Notes under the pieces: model-generated
What the model was told of the DNA's origin: nothing
The model's database searches: none
Seen by the model: the letters and a program-made list of their open reading frames with translations, nothing else
Source: Aestuariibaculum sediminum
GTDB lineage: Bacteria; Bacteroidota; Bacteroidia; Flavobacteriales; Flavobacteriaceae
DNA: 64,000 nt
Direction: 5' to 3'
Assembly: GCF_014596945.1 (NCBI RefSeq)
Contig: NZ_JACVXB010000008.1
Coordinates: 12,329-76,328 of the forward strand
In this document: positions 47,514-55,678 of the stretch, piece after piece
How positions within the stretch are numbered: position 1 is the stretch's first letter
How the letters are laid out: each line of letters opens with the position of its first letter
Made by a program: the position numbers and the translations under genes

Positions 47514-47903
47514 TTTTAGTAATCTTTTTACAATTGTTCGGTATTTTTCATATGCACCAGGTTTTATTTCTTTTATGGTGTTTATAGAATCGACTTTTGT
47601 CGTTGTCGATTGAAATTTCCAATTGATTTCATTTTCTATTGTTATTGCCATTTCAGGACTTTGTAAAAGTTTGCTTTCAATATGGCTAGAGCTTAAAATG
47701 TTTTTATTCAAAGCGTTTTGATTTCGGTAAACTTTATTTTTTTTTGGCTCGTTGCTAAGTAAGCTATTGGTCTGGATTTTTGTTTTAAATTGAAGATAGC
47801 TTACTTCATTTACGTTTGAGAACATGGTTTCTTTCAAAACAGAAAAATGTACCAAAAGTGGTAGTGTTAAAATTAAAATTTGTCTTGTTATTGAAAGAGT
47901 CAT
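47499..47903 (-). CDS. Small hypothetical secreted protein
   Basis: 134 residues, family not recognised. Seen: a hydrophobic N-terminus that could be a signal peptide (RQILILTLPLLVHFSVLK), a polar Asn/Ser-rich middle, PEMAITIENEINWKF, and a basic C-terminus (YRTIVKRLLKIKPF). It stands alone and is transcribed away from the fucosidase cluster. A pair of LacI-like palindromes lies 114-148 bases upstream of its start. The downstream gap at about 47276-47299 holds a 23-base stretch matching the PEMAITI codons at 21 positions, which suggests a partial duplicate. Confidence 0.6.
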   Translation of the reverse strand: MTLSITRQILILTLPLLVHFSVLKETMFSNVNEVSYLQFKTKIQTNSLLSNEPKKNKVYRNQNALNKNILSSSHIESKLLQSPEMAITIENEINWKFQSTTTKVDSINTIKEIKPGAYEKYRTIVKRLLKIKPF

Positions 47904-48016
47904 TGTTTTCGGTTGTTTCTTAATTTTCTATAAATAGTGTAATGAATGTTTCGAGTTGTTTGTTATTACATGACAATATTAATTGATAAAACTTATGCAG
48001 GAAGTGTTATTTTTTT

Positions 48017-48051
48017 CGAAAACGTTTTAGATGAATACGTAAACGTTTTCG
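48017..48051. promoter_or_regulatory. Operator-like pair 1 (LacI-family type)
   Basis: CGAAAACGTTTTAG at 48017-48030 and CGTAAACGTTTTCG at 48038-48051. Each is 12 or 13 of 14 bases identical to the perfect palindrome CGAAAACGTTTTCG. The centres are 21 bases apart, two turns of the helix. The central CG and flanking symmetry are typical of LacI-family operators. Nearest gene start: the minus-strand gene ending its 5' side at 47903. Confidence 0.65.
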
Positions 48052-48452
48052 AAACTCAAAATTTAAAAATGTAAGTTGTTGTTTGTTAGCTTGTTGTGAA
48101 AGAAAATTATGCAATATCTGTAAGTTTAATAAGACTTTTAGATCCTGTGTACAAGCGCTTCCTTGTCTTAAATGTATTCAACAATATCTTATGTTATAGT
48201 CTACGCTTTATGTTTCTTCGTATCTAAATATCCGCCTGTGCTATGTTTTACTGCCTGTATTTTTATTTGTCTTCATTTTATATATCTAGAATGTTTAATA
48301 AAATTTCTGTTAGTTTTTTGCTATCTGAAACCCTAGAAATTTGCACTGAAGCGATTTAAATAATTGATGTGTTTACAAGTTTATTTTAAGCTCTAAAAAA
48401 TTGAGTGTTTTACTTGTAAATGATACTGTTGGGCTAAAACTTTTTCAATTTC

Positions 48453-48487
48453 CGAAAACGTTTTTGGTAAAATCGAAATCGTTTTCG
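48453..48487. promoter_or_regulatory. Operator-like pair 2 (LacI-family type)
   Basis: CGAAAACGTTTTTG at 48453-48466 and CGAAATCGTTTTCG at 48474-48487, each one base from the same perfect palindrome. The centres are again 21 bases apart. They lie about 265 bases before the small ORF at 48750 and 640 bases before the fucosidase gene. No LacI-type regulator is encoded in the window. Confidence 0.65.
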
Positions 48488-48749
48488 GTAATAAATTTTT
48501 GTACGCATCAGTAGATAAGTTATATCATTATAAAACAAAACTAAAAAAGACTATAATCAAACGACCTTTACGAGTTGGTGTTGTCTACAATATATAGATG
48601 CCAATTTTGATGAGAAGTAAACGTAATATTAATGTTTGGACTAATAATTCACAAGACCGTCGTTTTTAAAACGGTGTGTCTCAAAATTTTCCAACTATAT
48701 ATTATATCTAAGTTTTTTATTAATTGTTAAGTTTTTAAAAAAAAATATT

Positions 48750-49028
48750 ATGGAAGGATTTAATAATTTTCGTAATTTTAAAAATAGTGAAGAAACTTAT
48801 AATCTATCAAATGTAGATATAAGTTATCGCGTTTTTCTTGGTATTCATAGTCTTTTATTCACAAAATCGAATTTAAAAGACCTCTACAATTCTACCGAAG
48901 AAAGTTCTCGGAAGTCTTTTGTAGAGTTTCTCTCCCAAATGATGCCAAATTATAATGATAAGTTTTCTAAAAATAGAGAAGTGAAAATTCATGGCGTCGG
49001 AATGTTAATGAAGATGTATTTGAACTAA
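48750..49028 (+). CDS. Small hypothetical protein
   Basis: 92 residues, ATG start, no signal peptide, no recognised family. The sequence is mixed and charged (SRKSFVEFLSQMMPNYNDKFS) with ordinary codon use for this DNA, unlike the poor composition of shadow frames. A short hairpin AGGAAAA (49031-49037) with TTTTCCT (49053-49059) and a T-rich tail follows the stop at once, which fits a separately terminated small transcript. The position between the operator pairs and the fucosidase gene suggests that it shares the cluster's control region. Confidence 0.5.
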   Translation: MEGFNNFRNFKNSEETYNLSNVDISYRVFLGIHSLLFTKSNLKDLYNSTEESSRKSFVEFLSQMMPNYNDKFSKNREVKIHGVGMLMKMYLN

Positions 49029-49127
49029 AAAGGAAAATGATTATTAGCGCTCTTTTCCTCTAATTTTTAACTTTAATAAACTATTTATAAAAAGGGTGTT
49101 TGCCCATAGAAACAATTTAACTAAACT

Positions 49128-50189
49128 ATGCCAAATAAAACATTATTATCAGCATTATTATTTCTGGTGCTTTTACAAGTTGTTCCAGCTCAGACAAAAG
49201 ATTACTATTTCGAAGAAACCCCAGAAGAATTTAAAGAACGCATGGCATGGTTTAAAGATGCTCAATTCGGTATGTTTATTCATTTCGGACTATACAGTCA
49301 GTTAGGCGGTGTTTGGAAAGGCAAAGAAATTTGGGGAATCGCAGAATGGATTCAAGCGCATGCCGATATTCCAAGTCAGGAATATGCTATGCTTACCCAC
49401 ACTTTTAATCCAAAAAACTTTGATGCTGATAAAATTGTAAAATTGGCTAAAGATACAGGAATGAAGTATCTGGTTGTTACAAGCAAACACCATGAAGGAT
49501 TTGCTTTATACGACAGTAAATACACCAATTTTGATGTAGCAAGTACTCCATTTAAAGGAAGAGATATTCTAAGAGAGTTAAAAGATGCCTGTGATAAGTA
49601 TGGAATAAAATTCGGAACATATTATAGTATACTCGATTGGCATCATATAAGTCAGGAGCGCAATATAGACGGCGATAGCGTGCAGCAGCGCTGGAAGTTT
49701 GCCCGAATGAAATTAGGTAAAACTAAGGATTATGAAACTTATGTGAAAAATCAGGTAAAAGAGTTAATTGAAAATTACGATACCGAAATCATGTGGTTTG
49801 ACGGTGAATGGTGCGATTGGTGGACCGATGAAATGGGTATTAATTTATATAATTACATAAGAAGCCTTAAGCCAAGCATAATTATAAACAATCGTTGCTT
49901 TGGCGTACGTGAAAATTTTGAAAAGGATTTTGGAACTCCGGAACTGGAAACACCAGATAGCGTTCTCGATTACAACTGGGAAGCCTGCTATACTTTAAAT
50001 GATTCCTGGGGATTTAAGATGTATGATAAAAATTGGAAATCTCCCGAAACGGTTTACAACATGTTGAAAGAAATAACGGGAAAAGGAGGCAATTTCTTAT
50101 TAAATATAGGTCCCGATGGTAATGGTGATGTCCCTCAGGAAAGCATTGATGTATTGCTAGAAGTCGGTAAAATGTTGAATCAGGATTAA
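49128..50189 (+). CDS. Alpha-L-fucosidase, GH29
   Basis: Retaining exo-fucosidase, secreted or periplasmic. Seen: signal peptide (LLSALLFLVLLQVVPAQ), the GH29 start MAWFKDAQFGMFIHFGLYS, KYLVVTSKHHEGFALYDS, DILRELKDACDKYGIKFGTYYS, and the nucleophile Asp near residue 225 in IMWFDGEW; near the end GGNFLLNIGPDGNGDVP. At 353 residues it has the catalytic barrel only and lacks the C-terminal beta-sandwich of many GH29 enzymes. It is 32 bases upstream of the GH36-like gene, so they are probably one operon. Confidence 0.95.
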   Translation: MPNKTLLSALLFLVLLQVVPAQTKDYYFEETPEEFKERMAWFKDAQFGMFIHFGLYSQLGGVWKGKEIWGIAEWIQAHADIPSQEYAMLTHTFNPKNFDADKIVKLAKDTGMKYLVVTSKHHEGFALYDSKYTNFDVASTPFKGRDILRELKDACDKYGIKFGTYYSILDWHHISQERNIDGDSVQQRWKFARMKLGKTKDYETYVKNQVKELIENYDTEIMWFDGEWCDWWTDEMGINLYNYIRSLKPSIIINNRCFGVRENFEKDFGTPELETPDSVLDYNWEACYTLNDSWGFKMYDKNWKSPETVYNMLKEITGKGGNFLLNIGPDGNGDVPQESIDVLLEVGKMLNQD

Positions 50190-50221
50190 ATAAATTATAA
50201 AAGATCATTAAAGTAAATCGA

Positions 50222-52306
50222 ATGAGTCAATTTGCAAAAGTAGTATATATAATAGTTTTAAGTTTAATAGTATTCGCTTGCTCCGAAAAACAAAACGAAT
50301 ATATACTTGAAAATGATTATTTAAGTCGTTGTATATCGATCAAAGACGGGTATTTGGTTACGACTAAAATCCAAAACAAAATTAACGGTCAATCTTTGAC
50401 TCCTGAAGCGGCTAAAGAATTTAAAATTAGAGTTTCAAAAGGAACAGATAAAGTAGGAGGAGATATTATTTTAACTTCTAAAGATTTTAAGGTAGAAAAT
50501 GTTAGCGAATTAAAAACTGGTGATGGTCAGAAACTGGTAGTTAATGTATCTAATGAGGAGAATAACCTTAAAGTTGCTGTACAGTATGAACTAGGCAATG
50601 AACAGCCTTATATTCATAAATACTTAACTATTATCGCTAATGAAGAACTTACTCTGGAACGTATTGATGTTGAGGCTATTGATGCCAAAGGAGCATATCA
50701 GCCTTATAAGTTAAAAGAAATTACGACCAGAGCAGCAGCTAACTGGAAACCAGGATTAGGTCAGCCTCTATATGATACCGAAACTGCTACGTTTTGGGGT
50801 ACTGAATTTCCGGCATCTACAAATCTAGTAATTAACCAAGATTTAAACTGTGGTTATTTATGGGGTAATACCTTGAAAAAGGGGCAAGAATACACATCTT
50901 ATAAATCGGTTGTGGGTGTAGCCGACGACTACAAATTTATTGATGAGGCATTTTATGATTACATAAATCAAATTAGAGTACGCCCTTTAAGACTTCAAGT
51001 ACAATACAATTCATGGTTCGATTTTTACACAGGTGTGAATAAAGATAATTTTAAAGCTAGTGTACTCAAGGTTAACGATGAACTGGTAAATAAAAGGAAT
51101 GTGACTCCCTTAAAGGCTTATGTTATTGACGATGGTTGGCAAGATAGCCGCCGCCCTGAATCCGATTGGTCTGATCAAGTGTGGAAAGTAAACAACAAAT
51201 TTTCTTCAAATTTAGCCGATACGCATAAAACAGTAGATTCTTTAGGTGCTATGTTAGGCGTATGGTTAAGTCCTGCCAGTATTTTAGGAGCCCTACCGAT
51301 GGTAGAAAAAATGGGCAATCAAGGGTTTGAAAAACTGGGAAGATCTATGTCCATGACCGGGCCTAAATACATGCAGAGGTTGGAAGATAGAATTCTGGAA
51401 CTGGAAAAAGATGGTGTATGCTATTTTAAATTCGATGGGTTGTTTGGTCATTTAAATATTCGCGATTTCGAATTGAAAGGCCGAGGAACTCCAGCAATGC
51501 CGCAATTAGATGTTGAAAATTTAATAGAAAATGATAGTGTTCTTAGCGACCCTAAATATGATGAGTTAAAAACATATTATCTAGTGAATGGTACCGAACG
51601 TTTAATGTCCATTTTTAAGAAAATGGCAACAGTAAACCCAGACGTTTTTATAGCCATTACTAATGGGGCCTATTTAAGTCCATGGTGGTTACAGTATATC
51701 GACGTGGTTTGGATGATAAACGCTGGCGATGCTGCTGAAGGAGGAACGAGAACCGATGAACTGGTTTATCGCGATGGAATTTATTATGAAATATGGAAAG
51801 AAGAAGAGACTAAATTTCCTATGAATGCTTTGTTCAATCATGAACCCAAAAAGGTTAAAACAGGCGAAAGCAAAGAGGCTTTTAAAGATTATTTATTAAT
51901 GAATATTTCCAGAGGTACTGGTTTTATTGAGTTGTATTTAAAAACCGATGTATTATCAAATGCCGATTGGGATGTACTTGCCGAGGGTTTAAAATGGAGT
52001 GAGCAAGTATTTCCATTGTTTACTAATGTAAAAATGCATGGCGGTAACCCTAAAAATCTTGATGTCTATGGATATTCGGCATGGAAAGACCATTCTGGAT
52101 ATGTGTCAATCCATAATCCATCAAACCAAACAAAAACTTATACATTAAAATTGGATAGAATACTAGGAGTAAAGGAAGATGGAACATATAACGTTTCATC
52201 GCCAATTGAGAGTGATCTTAAACAATTAGAAAATACATACACCTCAGGAGACACGATAACGATATCATTAGAACCAAAGGAAATAAGAATTCTCAATTTT
52301 AATTAA
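50222..52306 (+). CDS. GH36-like (clan GH-D) glycoside hydrolase lipoprotein
   Basis: 694 residues, probably an alpha-galactosidase-type or related retaining exo-enzyme anchored as a lipoprotein. Seen: lipobox LIVFACSEKQ (Cys near 20), an N-terminal beta-sandwich (to about 265), then a TIM barrel with LQVQYNSWFDFY, LKAYVIDDGWQDSRR, LGVWLSPASILG, a likely nucleophile Asp near 405 in CYFKFDGLFGH, VWMINAGDAAEGGTRTDE, and a C-terminal beta domain (LEPKEIRILNFN). The FKFDG block stands where GH36 enzymes have KWD. Substrate cannot be fixed; alpha-galactoside is the first guess, given the fucosidase next to it. Confidence 0.82.
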   Translation: MSQFAKVVYIIVLSLIVFACSEKQNEYILENDYLSRCISIKDGYLVTTKIQNKINGQSLTPEAAKEFKIRVSKGTDKVGGDIILTSKDFKVENVSELKTGDGQKLVVNVSNEENNLKVAVQYELGNEQPYIHKYLTIIANEELTLERIDVEAIDAKGAYQPYKLKEITTRAAANWKPGLGQPLYDTETATFWGTEFPASTNLVINQDLNCGYLWGNTLKKGQEYTSYKSVVGVADDYKFIDEAFYDYINQIRVRPLRLQVQYNSWFDFYTGVNKDNFKASVLKVNDELVNKRNVTPLKAYVIDDGWQDSRRPESDWSDQVWKVNNKFSSNLADTHKTVDSLGAMLGVWLSPASILGALPMVEKMGNQGFEKLGRSMSMTGPKYMQRLEDRILELEKDGVCYFKFDGLFGHLNIRDFELKGRGTPAMPQLDVENLIENDSVLSDPKYDELKTYYLVNGTERLMSIFKKMATVNPDVFIAITNGAYLSPWWLQYIDVVWMINAGDAAEGGTRTDELVYRDGIYYEIWKEEETKFPMNALFNHEPKKVKTGESKEAFKDYLLMNISRGTGFIELYLKTDVLSNADWDVLAEGLKWSEQVFPLFTNVKMHGGNPKNLDVYGYSAWKDHSGYVSIHNPSNQTKTYTLKLDRILGVKEDGTYNVSSPIESDLKQLENTYTSGDTITISLEPKEIRILNFN

Positions 52307-52402
52307 TATAAAAACCTGAAGACTAAATTTTAAACAATAAAAACTAATAACAAATTAAATCTTGCCTATGACGAAATAAAGACAAAAACTAACTACAAAA
52401 TG

Positions 52403-52498
52403 TAATAAAAAAAAGCCGGGGTCTCTCTCCAAAAAAAGCCCCGACTAATTCTAGTTACATCAATTAAAAAAAAATTATTAACTAATGATTACAAACAT
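52403..52498 (+). promoter_or_regulatory. Stem-loop leader upstream of the third susC-like gene
   Basis: Seen: A-rich run, stem CGGGG (52417-52421) with CCCCG (52439-52443), extended by one more pair after a mismatch, a loop containing CTCTCCAAAA, then AATTAA, AACTAA and ACAAACATATG at the start codon. The layout matches the leaders at 4092-4188 and 35903-35996, although the stem bases differ. A T-tract is absent. Confidence 0.55.
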
Positions 52499-55400
52499 AT
52501 GAAAAAATTGATACATAAGAGGTTGTGTTTTTTCAACCTCGGAGTTTCTAATTATAAGGTAAAGTTTGCAGCCGTATTTCTATCGGTGTCATGCTTAAAC
52601 CTTAATGCTGTGACGCATTCCGAAAATTCAAAAAATAATGATAATGTTACAAAAACTGTATTAGGTACAGGGAACGAATCACCTATGCAATCTCAGGTAG
52701 CAGGTACAGTAACAGATATTAACGGTATTTCTCTTCCAGGAACAAACGTTGTAGAAAAAGGCACAACAAATGGTGCGCAAACCGACTTTGACGGGAATTT
52801 CTCTTTAAATGTTGGAAAAGATGCAGTTTTAGTGGTTTCTTACTTAGGTTATATTACCAAAGAAGTTCCGGTAAACGGACAAAGTAAAATGACTATCGTA
52901 TTAAAAGAAGATGTGTCTTCTCTAGATGAGGTGGTTGTTATTGGATACGGTACAAAATCTAAGAGAGACGTTACTGGAGCTATTGCATCAGTAGGAGGAG
53001 ATGAACTTAAAGAACAAAGTGTTGCCAGTTTCGATCAGGCTTTATCTGGACGTTCTGCGGGGGTACAGGTAGTACAAAACTCTGGTGCTCCAGGTGGAGG
53101 TGTTTCCATCCGTATTCGTGGTGTTGGTACACCTGGAAACTCAGAGCCATTATACGTAATTGACGGTGTTCCTGTATTTAACGACAACAATGGTCGTGGT
53201 ATTAGCGCTGGACAAAGTGGTAACGTGTTATCTACCATAAACCCTAATGATATTGAGTCTATCGATATTTTAAAGGATGCGTCTTCAGCTGCAATTTATG
53301 GTTCCAGAGCAGCCAATGGTGTAGTTTTAATTACTACGAAACGCGGTAAATCTGGTCAAACAAAAGTAAATGTAGATGTATATGGCGGTATTCAAACACC
53401 AGCACGTAGCGTTGATGTACTTGACGGTCCAGCATATGCTCAATTTATAAATGAATTAGAAGGTACAGTACCTGTAAATCCTGCCAACACCAATTGGTTC
53501 GATGAAATTTATGGTTCAGCGCCTATTAGAAATGCTCAGGTTTCTATTTCTGGTGGTAACGAAAAATCGACTTATGCATTAAGTTTTGGGAACTTTAAAC
53601 AAGATGGTATTGTTAAAAATAGTGATTTCGAAAGATGGTCGGTAAGAATGAATAGTGATCATAAATTGGGCGAAAGCGAAAGAGTAAGAGTTGGTAATAG
53701 CTTTACAGCAAGTAGAACCTTTGAAAACGGTACGTTAACCGACGATCCTAACAGAGGTGTTACTTCGTTAGCTCTTGTTTTTCCTTCTGTAATTCCTGTT
53801 TATGATGCGAATGGAGATTATGCAGGACCACCAAGTGTTGGGATTACTTTTCCTAGGCTAAATCCTGTTGCGATTGCTGATAAAATTATTTTTGAAAATC
53901 AAAAAGTAAGAATGTTAGGAAATGTTTACGGAGAGTATGACATTTTAGATGGACTTACGTATCGATTAAATTTGGGTGCCGACTTTTTATATGGTGGATC
54001 AAACAATTTTAATCCTGGTGTAGCCGTACCTGGAGGGCCACCATTACCACAATTATCACAACGATTTGATAGTAATGAACTTATTTTCTTAGTAGAAAAT
54101 ACATTAACTTATAACAAAACGTTTAACGACGCTCATAACTTGAATGTTTTAGCTGGTTTTACAAGACAGCATTCGCAATATGAATCGCATTTAGGTAGTA
54201 GAGATGGGTATATTACCGACAACCTTTATTATTTATCAGCTGGTACTTCAAACCCTAACGCTTTAGGTACAGGGTTTCAATGGGGATTACAATCTTATTT
54301 AGGACGTTTGTCTTATGACTATATGGGGAAATATTTATTCTCTGCTAGTGTAAGACGTGATGGGTCTTCAAGATTTGGTCCTGGAAGGAAATACGGAACT
54401 TTCCCATCGGTATCTGCTGGTTGGAGGATTTCAGATGAAAAATTCTTCGAGCCTTTAACAGAAGTAGTTAACGACCTTAAGTTTAAAGCCAGTTGGGGTA
54501 AATTAGGAAATCAAGAAGTTGATCCATTCCAATATTCAAGTGTATTAAGAAATACAGCCAGCTACGTATTTGGTGTAGATCAAAGCGCAGTTACAGGTAT
54601 TTATCCAGGAAATTTAGCGAATCCAGATGTGTCTTGGGAAACAACAGCTCAAACCGACTTTGGTTTCGATGCCACATTATTTGATTATGCGTTAACAATC
54701 GGTTTCGATTATTATAAAAGAGAAACTTCAGATATTCTTTTACCAATCCCGGTACCAACATCATTTGGATATGCGAACAATTCGGTTTCTGTAACGCCAA
54801 TTGTTAACGCTGGTACAGTAGTTAATAAAGGTATAGAATTGTCTTTAGGTTATCGTCACCAAGGCGAAAAGGTACAATGGGATGTAAACGCCAATTTAAC
54901 AACGGTAGACAACGAAGTTACTAGTTTAGGTGGAGGAGAACCAATTTTTGGAGGAGACGGAACGACATTCCAATCAATCACAGAAGTAGGTGGCGAAATA
55001 GCATCTTACTATGGATGGGTACAAGAAGGTATCTTCCAAACAGAAGCTGAAATTCAAACTTCACCTACACAAGACGGAGCTGTGCCTGGAGATATGAAAT
55101 TTGCCGATTTAAATGACGATGGTGTTATTAATGAAGCAGACCGTAAAAGATTAGGAAGTAATATTCCAGATTATATTGCTGGTCTTCAAGGTAGTTTAAC
55201 TTATAAGAATTTCGATTTTAGCGTGTCTTTCCAGGGTGTATTTGGGAACGAAGTGTATAATAATTTAAATGCATTAGCATCAAATTTCTCTAGTTCTGCA
55301 AACAAATATACCGTGTTGTATAATAACCGATGGACAGGACCAGGAACTAGTAACACAGTTCCAAGAGTTGGTCAGGATAATAACAATAACTACAGAGTGT

Positions 55401-55669
55401 CTAGTTACAGTGTTTGGGATGGTTCTTTTGTTAGGTTAAAAACCATGCAAATTGGATATACCTTACCAGAAGATATTTTCGATTTCATTGGAGCTAGTAA
55501 AGTAAAAGTTTATGCTTCTGGGCAAAACTTATTTACCATTGATAACTATGATATTGGTCTAGATCCAGAGGTTGGTTCACCAGACCAAAACGCATTGTTT
55601 TCAGGTGTAGATAATGGCGGTTATCCTCAGGCAAAAACGTTCATTCTAGGTTTAAATGTTTCATTCTAA
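52499..55669 (+). CDS. SusC/RagA-family TonB-dependent receptor without STN domain
   Basis: 1056 residues. Seen: N-terminal signal (FAAVFLSVSCLNLNAVTHS), a carboxypeptidase-regulatory-like domain (GTVTDINGISLPGTNVVEKG), plug from LDEVVVIGYGTKSKRDVTGAIAS, DASSAAIYGSRAANGVVLIT, and a barrel ending in FILGLNVSF. No STN domain precedes the regulatory-like domain, which agrees with the lack of sigma/FecR genes at this locus and with control through the LacI-like operators. It pairs with the SusD gene 9 bases downstream and follows the fucosidase and GH36-like genes, so a fucosylated or galactosylated oligosaccharide is the probable cargo. Confidence 0.95.
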   Translation: MKKLIHKRLCFFNLGVSNYKVKFAAVFLSVSCLNLNAVTHSENSKNNDNVTKTVLGTGNESPMQSQVAGTVTDINGISLPGTNVVEKGTTNGAQTDFDGNFSLNVGKDAVLVVSYLGYITKEVPVNGQSKMTIVLKEDVSSLDEVVVIGYGTKSKRDVTGAIASVGGDELKEQSVASFDQALSGRSAGVQVVQNSGAPGGGVSIRIRGVGTPGNSEPLYVIDGVPVFNDNNGRGISAGQSGNVLSTINPNDIESIDILKDASSAAIYGSRAANGVVLITTKRGKSGQTKVNVDVYGGIQTPARSVDVLDGPAYAQFINELEGTVPVNPANTNWFDEIYGSAPIRNAQVSISGGNEKSTYALSFGNFKQDGIVKNSDFERWSVRMNSDHKLGESERVRVGNSFTASRTFENGTLTDDPNRGVTSLALVFPSVIPVYDANGDYAGPPSVGITFPRLNPVAIADKIIFENQKVRMLGNVYGEYDILDGLTYRLNLGADFLYGGSNNFNPGVAVPGGPPLPQLSQRFDSNELIFLVENTLTYNKTFNDAHNLNVLAGFTRQHSQYESHLGSRDGYITDNLYYLSAGTSNPNALGTGFQWGLQSYLGRLSYDYMGKYLFSASVRRDGSSRFGPGRKYGTFPSVSAGWRISDEKFFEPLTEVVNDLKFKASWGKLGNQEVDPFQYSSVLRNTASYVFGVDQSAVTGIYPGNLANPDVSWETTAQTDFGFDATLFDYALTIGFDYYKRETSDILLPIPVPTSFGYANNSVSVTPIVNAGTVVNKGIELSLGYRHQGEKVQWDVNANLTTVDNEVTSLGGGEPIFGGDGTTFQSITEVGGEIASYYGWVQEGIFQTEAEIQTSPTQDGAVPGDMKFADLNDDGVINEADRKRLGSNIPDYIAGLQGSLTYKNFDFSVSFQGVFGNEVYNNLNALASNFSSSANKYTVLYNNRWTGPGTSNTVPRVGQDNNNNYRVSSYSVWDGSFVRLKTMQIGYTLPEDIFDFIGASKVKVYASGQNLFTIDNYDIGLDPEVGSPDQNALFSGVDNGGYPQAKTFILGLNVSF

Positions 55670-55678
55670 AAAAATACT

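Larger units (their letters stand above)
47904..48749. promoter_or_regulatory. 846-base regulatory intergenic region with four LacI-type palindromes
   Basis: No coding frame of credible size on either strand. It separates a minus-strand gene from the plus-strand fucosidase cluster and contains two pairs of CGAAAACGTTTTCG-like palindromes (listed separately). A short stem ACCGT/ACGGT near 48658-48677 was also seen. The middle part, about 48056-48450, is AT-rich with no feature that I recognise. Confidence 0.6.

Noticed and set aside
48010-48490. Small RNA gene between the operator pairs
   Set aside because: No promoter plus terminator combination could be defined; the only clear elements are the palindromes.
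52403-52450. Terminator between the GH36-like gene and the third susC gene
   Set aside because: The CGGGG/CCCCG hairpin lacks a T-tract and matches the leader layout before the other two susC genes, so it was classed as a leader.
53035-53238. Minus-strand Pro-rich frames inside the susC genes, such as this one
   Set aside because: Mirror of conserved receptor codons; no start context and fully inside a well-supported gene.
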